DNA of 64,000 nucleotides from the NCBI GenBank assembly GCA_014860445.1, contig JACZJT010000062.1:1-64000 (forward strand). Direction: 5' to 3'. This DNA is from Burkholderiales bacterium. GTDB taxonomy: Bacteria > Pseudomonadota > Gammaproteobacteria > Burkholderiales > SG8-39. The position numbers and the translations under genes are program-made. Of this stretch, positions 18,959 to 28,491 are shown piece after piece (the stretch's first letter is position 1; the number at the start of each line of letters is the position of its first letter). The notes under the pieces are model-generated. The model did no database searches, was not told the DNA's origin, and saw only the letters and a list, made by a program, of their open reading frames with translations.

Positions 18959-19195
18959 TGCCCGCCATTATGCCAAACGCGGCGCATTGACGTTGCTGGA
19001 CTGCGTTCTATCCTATTCGTGACTGCGATGCGCGTGCGTCCCGGTTGCGTTTGAAACTGCCGCGCTAACGATAAGCTTTCGCATTAAACAATTCTGGCGT
19101 AAAGTAATCTGCGTTCACGCAAGCAACTAGAAGAATCGGCGGTCAGAGCCGATCCAGGGCTCAGTGTTCGGGCCTTCGGAGCGCGTTTGTTTGTT

Positions 19196-19215
19196 GCAAA
19201 CCGGCATCGGTTTGC
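19196..19215. promoter_or_regulatory. Perfect dyad upstream of CoA-transferase gene (candidate operator)
   Basis: GCAAACCG-GCAT-CGGTTTGC, about 62 bp upstream of the 19278 start. Confidence 0.4.
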
Positions 19216-19277
19216 GAACTAGCGATTCCGCTTTTGCGTACCGACGGCGGCTCTGAATTTCCCATGGGAGGGGAAAC

Positions 19278-21206
19278 GTGAGACTGAAAAAAATCATCGA
19301 AGTGGAAGATGCGGTCGCCGTCATTCACAGCGGCGACGTCATCGCGTCGGCCGGCTACGGCGGCAACGGCACGCCGGATCAGCTTTTCGTTGCGCTGGAG
19401 AAGCGCTTTCTGGAAACCGGCACGCCGCGCGACCTGACGCTGGTATTCGCCGGCGGTCAGGGCGACATGAAGGACAAGGGCCTGAACCGGCTCGGTCACG
19501 CGGGACTGCTTAAACGGGTCATCGGCGGGCATTTCGGCCTGATTCCGCGCATCGAAAAGCTCGCGGTGGCCAATGAGATCGAGGCCTACAACCTGCCCGA
19601 AGGCATTCTCACGCATTTGTATCGGGACATCGGCGCCGGCAAGCCCGGAACGCTCTCGCCCGTGGGGCTGGGGACCTACATCGACCCGCGCCACGGCGGC
19701 GGCCGCATGAACGCGATGACCACCGAAGACATCGTGCGCCTGATCGAAATCGACGGCGAGGAGTTCCTGTTCTTCAAATCATTTCCGATCAAGGTCGCGC
19801 TCATCCGCGGCACCACAGCCGACCCGGATGGCAATATCACGGCCGAGCGCGAGGCGCTTACGCTGGAGAACCTGGCGCTCGCGATTGCGGCACGCAATTC
19901 GGGAGGCATCGTGCTCGCGCAGGTAGAGCGCATCGCGGCAGAGGGCTCGCTTGATGCGCGGCGCGTACAGGTCCCGGGCGTGCTGGTGGACTGCGTGGTG
20001 CTGGCCGAGCCGGAACACCACATGCAGACTTACGGCACGCAGTTCAGTCCGGCTTTCGCGGGAGAATTGCGCGTGCCGCAAAAGAAAGCGCAGGCGGCGG
20101 AACTCAACGAACGCAAGATCATCGCGCGGCGCGCGGCCCTGGAACTGTCGCCGAACTGCGTCATCAACGTCGGCGTCGGCACCGTCCCCGACCAGGTGCC
20201 GCTGGTCGCCGACGAGGAGCGCGTGCAGGACCTGATCACGCTCACGGTCGATCCCGGCATCATGGGCGGCGTGCCGATGAGCGGACTGGATTTCGGCGCT
20301 GCGGTCAACTACCAGGCGGTGATCGACCATTGCTCCGAGTTCGACTTCATCGACGGCGGTGGCCTGGATGCGGCGTTCCTCGGCTTCGGCGAGTGCGATG
20401 CCGGCGGCAATATCAACGCCAGCCGCTTCGGCAAGCGCATTCCCGGCTGCGGCGGCTTCATCAACATCAGCCAGAACGCGAAGAAGATCGTGTTCGTCGG
20501 CACCTTCACATCGGGCGGCCTCGAGGTGAAGATCGAAAACGGCGGCATGCGCATCGCCAAGGAAGGCAAATTCGCGAAGTTCGTCCGGAGCGTCGACCAG
20601 ACCACGTTCAGCGCGGCCTATGCGCAGCGCCGCGGACAGGACGTGCTCTACGTCACCGAGCGCTGCGTCTTCCGTCTGGGCGAAGAAGGCCTGACGCTCA
20701 CCGAGATCGCGCCCGGCGTCGATCTCGAGCGCGACGTCCTCGCGCACATGCCGTTCAGGCCGGCGATCGAGGGCCCGCGGCTGATGGACGCGGCGATCTT
20801 CAAGCCCGGGCCGATGGGGCTGCGCGAAAGCATGCTCGACATCAACATCGAAGACCGGCTCAGCTACGACGCCGCCTCGAACACGGTCTACATGAACTAC
20901 GCGGGCATGCGCATCCGCGATGAAGCCGACATACGCGCGATCGTTGGGGCGGTCGACGCGCTGCTCGCGCCGCTGGGCAGGCGGGTGCATTCCGTCGTCA
21001 ACTATGAGCGCTTTTCCTGCGACGAGGATGTGTTCAGCAAGTATGTCGATGCGGTCGAGTACGTCGAGGCGGCCTATTACCTCGACGTCAAGCGCTACAC
21101 CAGTGGCGCGTTTCTGCGCCACAAGCTCGGCAGCGAGTTGGCGAAGCGCGATATCACTGCCGAAGTGCTCGATTCGCACAAGGTTGCGAAACAGCGGACC
21201 GCGTAA
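19278..21206 (+). CDS. Fused acyl-CoA:acetate/3-ketoacid CoA-transferase
   Basis: 642 aa; SGDVIASAGYGGNGTPDQLFVAL; NVGVGTVPDQVPLVADEERV; DFIDGGGLDAAFLGFGECDAGGNINASRFG. Confidence 0.9.
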   Translation: MRLKKIIEVEDAVAVIHSGDVIASAGYGGNGTPDQLFVALEKRFLETGTPRDLTLVFAGGQGDMKDKGLNRLGHAGLLKRVIGGHFGLIPRIEKLAVANEIEAYNLPEGILTHLYRDIGAGKPGTLSPVGLGTYIDPRHGGGRMNAMTTEDIVRLIEIDGEEFLFFKSFPIKVALIRGTTADPDGNITAEREALTLENLALAIAARNSGGIVLAQVERIAAEGSLDARRVQVPGVLVDCVVLAEPEHHMQTYGTQFSPAFAGELRVPQKKAQAAELNERKIIARRAALELSPNCVINVGVGTVPDQVPLVADEERVQDLITLTVDPGIMGGVPMSGLDFGAAVNYQAVIDHCSEFDFIDGGGLDAAFLGFGECDAGGNINASRFGKRIPGCGGFINISQNAKKIVFVGTFTSGGLEVKIENGGMRIAKEGKFAKFVRSVDQTTFSAAYAQRRGQDVLYVTERCVFRLGEEGLTLTEIAPGVDLERDVLAHMPFRPAIEGPRLMDAAIFKPGPMGLRESMLDINIEDRLSYDAASNTVYMNYAGMRIRDEADIRAIVGAVDALLAPLGRRVHSVVNYERFSCDEDVFSKYVDAVEYVEAAYYLDVKRYTSGAFLRHKLGSELAKRDITAEVLDSHKVAKQRTA

Positions 21207-21241
21207 GGTTCGGAGTTTCGCCGGATCGCAGCACCAGGGAG

Positions 21242-22270
21242 CTAAAGGCGGCGCTCCGCGGCCGAAAAATCCATGCGCCGGGGTTTCAGCTGGCGGCGGC
21301 TAAGGCGGACGATGGCGGCGCTGCGCGCAAACAACTGCGCACCCCTGAGGGAAATATCGGCCAGGCGCAGTACCGCCGAAACATCTTCATCGGCGTCGGC
21401 CACGATGTTCAACGAGGTCAGCCGGTCTTCGATCTCGCTGAATGCGATGATGTCGGCAGGACTGGAGAATACTTCGATCACGCGCGCCAACCGCTCCTCC
21501 AGGGAGTTCGCGTGCCCGTGCAGGGACGCAAGCTGCCGGTCGTTTTCCATCAGCTGCTGGCGCGTATTCTGGAACGCCGCATGATCCGCTTCCGGGGGTT
21601 GATGCAGGACATCGAGCCCGGCGCGCGCGCGTTGCAGGAGTTTCAGGCGCTCGCGCAGCAGCGCGCTGATCCTGCCTTCGGCCAACCCGGTTTCGGTGAT
21701 CCCGACAATGCCGGCAAGCGCGTCAATCGCCAGGTGCTCAAATGCGCGCCATTCGATCTCGCAGCGCAATTCGGCCTCGCTCGCACTGGGGGCAAGCAGT
21801 CGATGATGCGAAAAGCTCACTGTGCGCTGTACATTGTCCTTGCGCACGACGTCGCCGTAATTGGCCCAGCCCAGCACCTTTTGTTCGGTGCGCACCACCG
21901 ATATCACCGCGAAAATTTCGTCGACGCCGGCTTGCGCGGCCTGTGCCGCAAACGCAAGCACCTCGGGAGAGCGGTCGAGCAGCCGGTCGATTTCCGCCGG
22001 CTGGGCGAACAGGGCGCGCACGCCCGGATTCTGGTACCAGGCATCGGGTAGCAGGTCGATCGGACCCGGAATCGCTGCTGCCAGCGCGCTGCAATGGGCC
22101 AGGGCGGTTTCCACCGCCGGCAGCATGCGATCGGCGTAACCCTCGACCAGGCTCAGCCGGGCGTCGACGCCGAGTATGGCAATATCGATTGCCTGCATGA
22201 CGCGCAGGTCTGCATTCGAATCGCGCACTCGCGGAACGCCGTCACGGTGCAACCAGTCCAGAATGCTCAT
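21242..22270 (-). CDS. Conserved hypothetical protein
   Basis: 343 aa from ATG at 22270; helical; no recognised motif. Confidence 0.65.
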   Translation of the reverse strand: MSILDWLHRDGVPRVRDSNADLRVMQAIDIAILGVDARLSLVEGYADRMLPAVETALAHCSALAAAIPGPIDLLPDAWYQNPGVRALFAQPAEIDRLLDRSPEVLAFAAQAAQAGVDEIFAVISVVRTEQKVLGWANYGDVVRKDNVQRTVSFSHHRLLAPSASEAELRCEIEWRAFEHLAIDALAGIVGITETGLAEGRISALLRERLKLLQRARAGLDVLHQPPEADHAAFQNTRQQLMENDRQLASLHGHANSLEERLARVIEVFSSPADIIAFSEIEDRLTSLNIVADADEDVSAVLRLADISLRGAQLFARSAAIVRLSRRQLKPRRMDFSAAERRL

Positions 22271-22338
22271 AGGAAATCCGCTTCTGCGCTCGCACTCTTG
22301 CAATACGGATTAGGTTGCGCCTAACTGTCGCGGCGGGC

Positions 22339-22352
22339 TTGATCAAGGTCAA
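22339..22352. promoter_or_regulatory. Candidate FNR/ANR-type binding site
   Basis: TTGATCAAGGTCAA: 9/10 to TTGAT-N4-ATCAA, in the divergent intergenic region. Confidence 0.6.
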
Positions 22353-22470
22353 ATCTGCGCGCCTGACGGGAAACAAGGCGGGCGCGCGCCGCGATATGCC
22401 CCGGATCAACGCTCTGTCGACCGGCTTCCGGATAAAATGCAGGCAAGAATAATTCCCGGAAGACTCCCGC

Positions 22471-23550
22471 ATGCTCCATCTGCTCGAACCGCTAAGCTTC
22501 AGCCATGGACCGGCCATGAAGAACCGCTTCATGCTGGCTCCCCTGACCAACCAGCAAAGCCATGAAGACGGCCGCTTGTCCGATGAGGAGTTCCGCTGGC
22601 TCACCATGCGTGCGGAGGGCGGCTTCGGCCTGACGATGACCTGTGCCTCGCACGTGCAGGCGATCGGAAAAGGCTTCCCCGGACAGCTGGGCATCTGGTC
22701 GGACGATCACCTGCCGGGATTGCGGCGGCTGGCGGGCGCGATCAAGGCGCAGAACAGCATTGCAATCGCGCAATTGCACCACGCCGGCATGCGCGCGCCC
22801 GCGGACGTAATCGGGGCCGCGCCGGTATGTCCGTCCGACAACGAAAAGACCGGCGCGCGCGCACTCACGCACGCCGAAGTGAAGCAGCTGATCGCGGATT
22901 TCATCGCGGCTGCCGTGCGTGCCGAGCGGGCGGGTTTCGACGGCGTGGAGCTGCACGGTGCCCATAGCTATATGCTGTGCCAGTTCTTCAGCGCCGAATT
23001 CAATCGCCGGGAAGACGAGTACGGTGGCACGTTCGAGAACCGCTCGCGCATCCTGTTCGAGATCATCGACGGCGTTCGCAGCCGGTGCCGCGAGGATTTC
23101 ATGCTGGGCGTGCGCCTGACGCCGGAGCGCTTCGGCATCAAGCTGGCCGAGGCCGTTCAACTCGCGCAGCGTGTGTTGCGCGAGGACAAAATCGATTTTC
23201 TGGACATGTCGCTGTGGGATGTGTTCAAGGAGCCCGAGGAAGCCGAGTACCAGGGCCGCACCCTGATGAGTTATTTCACCGAGCTCGATCGGCGCAATGT
23301 GCGCCTCGGTGTCGCGGGTAAAATCCGCACGCCTCGGGAAGCCGAAGCGACCCTGGCGGCGGGCGCCGACTGGATCATGCTCGGGCGCGCGGCGATGCTG
23401 CAGCATGATTTTCCGAATCGTTACAAGGCGGACCCCGCGTTCAAGCCGGTGCCGATGCCGGTGACGCGCCAGTACCTGAAGGACCAAGGCCTGTCGGAGA
23501 AGTTCCAGGCCTATGTTCAGGGCAGGTGGCCGGAATTTTTTGCGGACTAG
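22471..23550 (+). CDS. NADH:flavin oxidoreductase / Old Yellow Enzyme family
   Basis: GFDGVELHGAHSYMLCQFFSAEFNRREDEYGGTFENRSRILFEII; ADWIMLGRAAMLQHDFPNR. Confidence 0.93.
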   Translation: MLHLLEPLSFSHGPAMKNRFMLAPLTNQQSHEDGRLSDEEFRWLTMRAEGGFGLTMTCASHVQAIGKGFPGQLGIWSDDHLPGLRRLAGAIKAQNSIAIAQLHHAGMRAPADVIGAAPVCPSDNEKTGARALTHAEVKQLIADFIAAAVRAERAGFDGVELHGAHSYMLCQFFSAEFNRREDEYGGTFENRSRILFEIIDGVRSRCREDFMLGVRLTPERFGIKLAEAVQLAQRVLREDKIDFLDMSLWDVFKEPEEAEYQGRTLMSYFTELDRRNVRLGVAGKIRTPREAEATLAAGADWIMLGRAAMLQHDFPNRYKADPAFKPVPMPVTRQYLKDQGLSEKFQAYVQGRWPEFFAD

Positions 23551-23771
23551 TCTTCCAGCGGACGCAGGCGCGCAATCATTTCATTCCACGCATCGACGGC
23601 GGCGGCGATGGCGCTGGCTTCGTCCTTGCCTTCGGCCGGAATCGCCGGTCCGAGCTGGCCGCAGACCGGGCAGATCACTCGATAGACAATTTCGTCACGC
23701 CCGTCCGATGTGCGGCGCGTGCCGCGGCGCACATCGGCTTCGGCCCCACAGGTACAAAGTCTCTTTCGCAT
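23547..23771 (-). CDS. Small zinc-ribbon protein resembling Lar-family restriction alleviation proteins
   Basis: 74 aa; CTCG ... VICPVCGQLGP ... AIAAAVDAWNEMI; overlaps end of OYE gene by 4 bp. Confidence 0.55.
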   Translation of the reverse strand: MRKRLCTCGAEADVRRGTRRTSDGRDEIVYRVICPVCGQLGPAIPAEGKDEASAIAAAVDAWNEMIARLRPLED

Positions 23772-23874
23772 GATTCAGTATAGTAGAACTGCGGATCGCT
23801 GATCAGGTGCTTCCGCTAGCCGATGGGCAGGCAGAAAAACATGTCCGCCGTCGTTTCGTGGCAATATATCAGGC

Positions 23875-24294
23875 ATGGAACTCATCCAGTGGAATGACCG
23901 GCTCAAGTTGGGGATAGAAGTCGTCGACCGGCAGCACGAACGACTCGTGGAAATCATCAATCGACTCAACGAGGCGATGACGCAGGGCAGGGGCGCGGAC
24001 GTGATCGGCGAAATACTGGATGAGTTGATCATATACACAGCGACGCATTTCAGCATGGAAGAGAAGTATTTCGCCCAGTTTGATTATGCAGACGCCGCGG
24101 AACACAAGCTTGAGCACGACGCGCTGATAGAGAAAGTCACTGCCTTTGCGGATGACCTGGAAAAAGCGCAAGGCAGCGTGCGGTCGGCCCTGGCCACGGA
24201 GTTGCTGCAGTTTCTGGGCATATGGTGGCGCTATCACATGATGGACACAGACTCGAAGTTTGTCGCGCTCTTCAAAGAGCGCGGATTGACCTAG
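23875..24294 (+). CDS. Bacteriohemerythrin
   Basis: LGIEVVDRQHERLVEIINRL ... THFSMEEKYFAQFDYADAAEHKLEHDALI ... WWRYHMMDTD. Confidence 0.93.
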   Translation: MELIQWNDRLKLGIEVVDRQHERLVEIINRLNEAMTQGRGADVIGEILDELIIYTATHFSMEEKYFAQFDYADAAEHKLEHDALIEKVTAFADDLEKAQGSVRSALATELLQFLGIWWRYHMMDTDSKFVALFKERGLT

Positions 24295-24315
24295 AGGGCG
24301 AAATCCGTCCGCGTT

Positions 24316-25632
24316 TCAGAACCGCAGGATCCACAGCGTGATGGCGGGAAACGCGACAAGTACGCAGACGCGCAGAAAATCGCTCAGCACGAATGGCCAC
24401 ACGCCGCGATAGGTGTCGCTGATGGATATGTCCGGCGCCATCGATTGAATGACAAACAGGTTCATGCCGACTGGCGGCGTGATGAGGCCGACTTCGACCA
24501 CGATCAGCACCAGGATGCCGAACCAGATCGCCGTGTATTCCGCAGTGAGGCCGAAGTCCAGTCCGGAAATCATCGGAAAAAATATCGGTATGGTCAGCAG
24601 GATCATGGAAAGCGAATCCATTACGCATCCCATGATCAGATAAAACACGAGGATCGCCCACAGCACCGAGTAGGGGCCGAGTCCGAGCGTGCCGACCCAA
24701 AGGGCGAGCTCCTGCGGCAGTTGCGACAGGGCCAGAAAATTATTATAGGCGGCGGCGCCGAGCACGATCAAAAACACCATCCCCGTTCCACTGGCGGTGC
24801 CCTCGAACGCCGCGAGCAAATTCTTTTTGGACAAGCCGCCGTTGCGCCAGGCGAGAAGTCCGGTCCCCACGGCGCCCACGGACGCGCCCTCGGTCGGCGT
24901 AAATATACCGGTATAGATCCCGCCGATAACCGTGACGAAGATCACGATGGCCGGCCAGACCGCGCGAAACGCGCGCATGCGCTCGGACCAGGGTACCGCC
25001 GGAATGCTGCCTGCCGAACCCGGGGCCACGCGCACATAGATGCCGATCACCGCCATATATCCCAGCGCTGCGAGAATACCGGGAATCATTGCGGCGGCGA
25101 ACATCTTGGCGATGTTCTGTTCGGTCAGGATCGCGTAAATCACCAGAACGATGGACGGTGGAATCAGGATGCCCAGGGTTCCGCCCGCTGCGAGTGCACC
25201 GGTGGACAGGGCGCCTGAATATCCTGCGCGGCGCAATTCGGGCAGGGCCACCTGACCCATGGTCGCCGCAGTGGCGAGCGAGGATCCGCAGATTGAACCA
25301 AAGCCGGCGCAGGCGCCGATGGCGGCCATCCCGACGCCGCCCTTGCGGTGCCCGAGGAAGGCTTCGGCAGCCTTGAACAATGCCTGCGACATGCCGCCGA
25401 TCGATGCGAACTGCCCCATCAGCAGGAACAGCGGCACGATCGTCAGCGAATGGTTGGAGAACTGTACATAGGCCAGGGTTTTCATCTGGTTCAGCACCGG
25501 CGGCAGGCTGCCATAGACCTGCCATGAACCGGCCAGACCCAGCAACAGCATCGCGAGCCCGATCGGAAACCGCAGAAAGATCAGAAGCAGCAGGACGGGG
25601 AACGACCAGGCGGCAAGTGCAAGTGCATCCAT
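24316..25632 (-). CDS. TRAP transporter large permease (DctM)
   Basis: FGSICGSSLATAATMGQVALPELRRAGYSGALSTGALAAGGTLGILIPPSIVLVIYAILTEQNIAKMFAAAMIPG. Confidence 0.96.
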   Translation of the reverse strand: MDALALAAWSFPVLLLLIFLRFPIGLAMLLLGLAGSWQVYGSLPPVLNQMKTLAYVQFSNHSLTIVPLFLLMGQFASIGGMSQALFKAAEAFLGHRKGGVGMAAIGACAGFGSICGSSLATAATMGQVALPELRRAGYSGALSTGALAAGGTLGILIPPSIVLVIYAILTEQNIAKMFAAAMIPGILAALGYMAVIGIYVRVAPGSAGSIPAVPWSERMRAFRAVWPAIVIFVTVIGGIYTGIFTPTEGASVGAVGTGLLAWRNGGLSKKNLLAAFEGTASGTGMVFLIVLGAAAYNNFLALSQLPQELALWVGTLGLGPYSVLWAILVFYLIMGCVMDSLSMILLTIPIFFPMISGLDFGLTAEYTAIWFGILVLIVVEVGLITPPVGMNLFVIQSMAPDISISDTYRGVWPFVLSDFLRVCVLVAFPAITLWILRF

Positions 25633-25633
25633 A

Positions 25634-26152
25634 TCAGTGGCCGCCGCCGGCCAGGATGAAGTCTTCATGCGCTGCGACCAGACCCAGCGATTCGAGCAAG
25701 CGCCAAAAATAAATGACGCATCCGAGTACGGCCGGGATCATCGACGCGGCATAGCCCCACCATACCGGCATCTGCAGGATGAAGCTGACTTCTTCATTTG
25801 CCCGGTAGCCCAGCATCGCCACCCCCATGCGCCAGACCAGCAGCAGCCAGATGATCAGCATAAGTCCGTCGGAGGAGACCGAAAGCACGCGGCGCATGGA
25901 CGGTGGAAAGAGCTGCCAGAACAGATTGACGTCCGCATGGCGTTGCTTGAGGTGGCACCACGGAAGAAAGCAGAACACGGCAAGCGCGGTGCCGGCCTCG
26001 ACCAGTTCGAAATCGCCCGGCACAGGCCCCAGACCGGCGAAGCTGAAGGCGCGTCCGCTGATGCTGACGACGCTGAGCACCGCGAGCACGCTCAGCATGC
26101 CGCCGCCAAACCAGGCCATGATGCGGCTGGTGCCGTAGATGATCTTGCTCAT
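25634..26152 (-). CDS. TRAP transporter small permease (DctQ)
   Basis: 172 aa, four TM segments; FCFLPWCHLKQRHADVNLF; adjacent to DctM. Confidence 0.9.
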   Translation of the reverse strand: MSKIIYGTSRIMAWFGGGMLSVLAVLSVVSISGRAFSFAGLGPVPGDFELVEAGTALAVFCFLPWCHLKQRHADVNLFWQLFPPSMRRVLSVSSDGLMLIIWLLLVWRMGVAMLGYRANEEVSFILQMPVWWGYAASMIPAVLGCVIYFWRLLESLGLVAAHEDFILAGGGH

Positions 26153-26170
26153 TGTTTGTTGCGCAATCGA

Positions 26171-26202
26171 AAGCGCGGCGGGCGAAAGCGCCCGCCGCGC
26201 TT
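26171..26202. other. Strong intercistronic hairpin between dctP- and dctQ-like genes
   Basis: AAGCGCGGCGGGCG-AAAG-CGCCCGCCGCGCTT, 14-bp perfect arms; no U-tract. Confidence 0.8.
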
Positions 26203-26222
26203 ATCGGTGAATACAGCTACGG

Positions 26223-27239
26223 CTATTTGCCGGAATACTTGGCGACCAGTTTCTTGGCCTCGGCTGCGAGCTTCGCTCCGTCGATGCCTTTGCCCGACAC
26301 TTCCTTGAACCAGGCGTCGTCCACCCCCGCCGAAGCTTTCTTCCAATCGGCGGCGTCGAGCATGTAAATCTTGTTGCCCGCTTTCTGCGCCGCCGCCATT
26401 CCGCCCTTGTCACCGGTATCCATGGCGCGGCCGAACAGGGCCGCCGTTTCGGCGCCGCTGTTGGCGTCGATGACTTTCTTGAGATCGGCCGGCAGTTTGT
26501 CGTAGGCGGCCTTGTTCATGACGATCCCGAAAGTCTGGGTGTACAAGCCCTTGTCGCCGGCGAACCCGGTATGGTTATGGACGATCTGCTGAACCTTCAG
26601 CGCCGGCACCACTTCCCAGGGAATCGTCGTGGCATCGATCACGCCCTTGGACAAGGCCTCACTGACCGCCGGAACCGGCATGCCGACCGGCGTCGCGCCG
26701 AGTTGCCCCAGCATGATGTTGACGATGCGCGAACCGCCGCGCACTTTCATGCCCTTCAGGTCCTCGAGCTTGTTGATGGGCTGCTTGCTGTGAAACAAGC
26801 CGGGGCCATGCACGTGTACTGCAATGAGTTTGACATCCTTGAACTCGTCCATCGCGTACTTCTCGACGTAATCCTGAAAAGCGCGCGAGGCCGGTTCGGC
26901 CAGACCGCTGAAGAACGGTAGTTCGAACACCTCGGACTTCGGAAAGCGGCCGGGGGTATAGCCGAGCACCGTCCACACGATGTCGGCCACGCCGTCCTTG
27001 GCCTGGTCGAACAACTCGGGCGGTTTGCCGCCCAGCTGCATGCTCGGGAAGAGCTGCACCTTGATGCGCCCGCCGCTTTCCTTCTCGACCTTCTGCGCCC
27101 AAGGCGTGATGGCCTTCGACGGGATCGTCGCCTGCGGGGGCAGGAACTGGTGAAAGCGCAGCGTTACGTCCGCCGCGTAAGCGGTCTGCAAAAGCAGCAC
27201 GCCGATTGCCGCTGAAACAATTTTACCGATGAGCTTCAT
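26223..27239 (-). CDS. TRAP transporter substrate-binding protein (DctP)
   Basis: Signal peptide; VKVRGGSRIVNIMLGQLGATPVGMPVPAVSEALSKGVIDATTIPWEVVPA (as LKGMKVRGG...). Confidence 0.95.
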   Translation of the reverse strand: MKLIGKIVSAAIGVLLLQTAYAADVTLRFHQFLPPQATIPSKAITPWAQKVEKESGGRIKVQLFPSMQLGGKPPELFDQAKDGVADIVWTVLGYTPGRFPKSEVFELPFFSGLAEPASRAFQDYVEKYAMDEFKDVKLIAVHVHGPGLFHSKQPINKLEDLKGMKVRGGSRIVNIMLGQLGATPVGMPVPAVSEALSKGVIDATTIPWEVVPALKVQQIVHNHTGFAGDKGLYTQTFGIVMNKAAYDKLPADLKKVIDANSGAETAALFGRAMDTGDKGGMAAAQKAGNKIYMLDAADWKKASAGVDDAWFKEVSGKGIDGAKLAAEAKKLVAKYSGK

Positions 27240-27347
27240 GGTGTTTCTCCTCGCTAGGTTCTAGTGAATGCCGCCAGTTTTTATTGTACTTAGTCTATTT
27301 TTATCAGTTTGAATTCCAACATACTCGCTACATGATCGCAAGTCCAT

Positions 27348-27415
27348 GGACAATAATGGAATTGGGCAAAATTTCAATAGACGTGTTCGAATAACCGTTA
27401 TTTGATCTTGTGATA
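27348..27415 (-). promoter_or_regulatory. LTTR-type promoter/operator copy A, upstream of dctP
   Basis: Minus strand TATCACAAGATCAAATAACGGTTATTCG...CTATTGAA...CCAATTCCATTATTGTCC; about 56/68 identity by hand to copy B; core palindrome AATAACSGTTATT at 27390-27402. Confidence 0.8.
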
Positions 27416-27533
27416 AAGGTAAACGGCACAGTTCGAACAACGGCGGCTTCGCATAAAGGCAGGAGTCGCCGACGCGAGCCGCAGCCGGATCGCAGCGAAA
27501 AATCGGGGTATTGATCCGCGTACCCACTGCGGT

Positions 27534-28484
27534 CTACTTCCCGCTACTGTACATCGACGCTCCGATTTTCCATTCGTCCACCGCGTCGTTGAAATGGTTC
27601 GCCACGACTTCACGCAACCAGATGATTTTCGGGTCGTTGTGGTATTTGCGATGCCAATGTTGCTTCAATTCAATGTTCGGTATTTTGAATGGCGGCTTGA
27701 CCATTTTGATGTTGGCGCCGGAGCGCGCGAAATACATGCCCAAAGCGTGCGGCACCGTTACCACCAGATCGGAGCGGGCGATCACCGTCGGGATGCTCAT
27801 GAAGTGTTGCGTCCATAGTCCGATTTTGCGCCGGATCCGCTTTTTCTCCAGGAACCGTTCGAAAATCTCCTGGCTGCGCCCTTCGGCAAGCACCACCGCA
27901 TGATTGAGTTCCAGAAACTGCGCCAACGATAGCTTCGGTCCCTTGATCGGGTGGTCGGCCCGAAGCAGGCAGACGAAGTAATGGGTGAATAGCCGCTGCT
28001 GGAAGTAGTTGTTCTTCTTCAAGTCCGGAAAATAGCCTATCGCGAGATCGATTTCACCGCTTTCCAGTCCGCTTTCCACCCGCGCTGGCGAAGTGGAAAC
28101 GGACCGCACGAATGCGTGAGGCGCGTTCGTCTGAAAGTAGTCGAGGAGTTTCGGCAGAAATACCATTTCGCCGATATCGGACATCGCAAAGGTAAAGGTC
28201 TCGCGTGTCGTGGCCGGGTCGAAGCTCAACTTCGAGAGCAGGTCGCGGTTGACCCGGTTCAGGAGCTCGCGCGCGGTGGCGACGAATTCGATTGCTCGCG
28301 GTGTCGGCTCCATCCCGCGGATAGTCTTGACGAACAGGGGGTCGCCTACCGCAAAACGCAGCCGCGCGAGCGCCGAACTTGCGGCGGGCTGACTAATCCC
28401 CAGATTCCTGGCGGCGGCACTGACGCTATTCGTGTCAGCGACTGCCACCACCACGCGAAGCAGGTTCAGATCCAAATGCGCCAT
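27534..28484 (-). CDS. LysR family transcriptional regulator
   Basis: LDLNLLRVVVAVADTNSVSAAARNLGISQPAASSALARLRFAVGDPLFVKT. Confidence 0.95.
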   Translation of the reverse strand: MAHLDLNLLRVVVAVADTNSVSAAARNLGISQPAASSALARLRFAVGDPLFVKTIRGMEPTPRAIEFVATARELLNRVNRDLLSKLSFDPATTRETFTFAMSDIGEMVFLPKLLDYFQTNAPHAFVRSVSTSPARVESGLESGEIDLAIGYFPDLKKNNYFQQRLFTHYFVCLLRADHPIKGPKLSLAQFLELNHAVVLAEGRSQEIFERFLEKKRIRRKIGLWTQHFMSIPTVIARSDLVVTVPHALGMYFARSGANIKMVKPPFKIPNIELKQHWHRKYHNDPKIIWLREVVANHFNDAVDEWKIGASMYSSGK

Positions 28485-28491
28485 AGATCAC

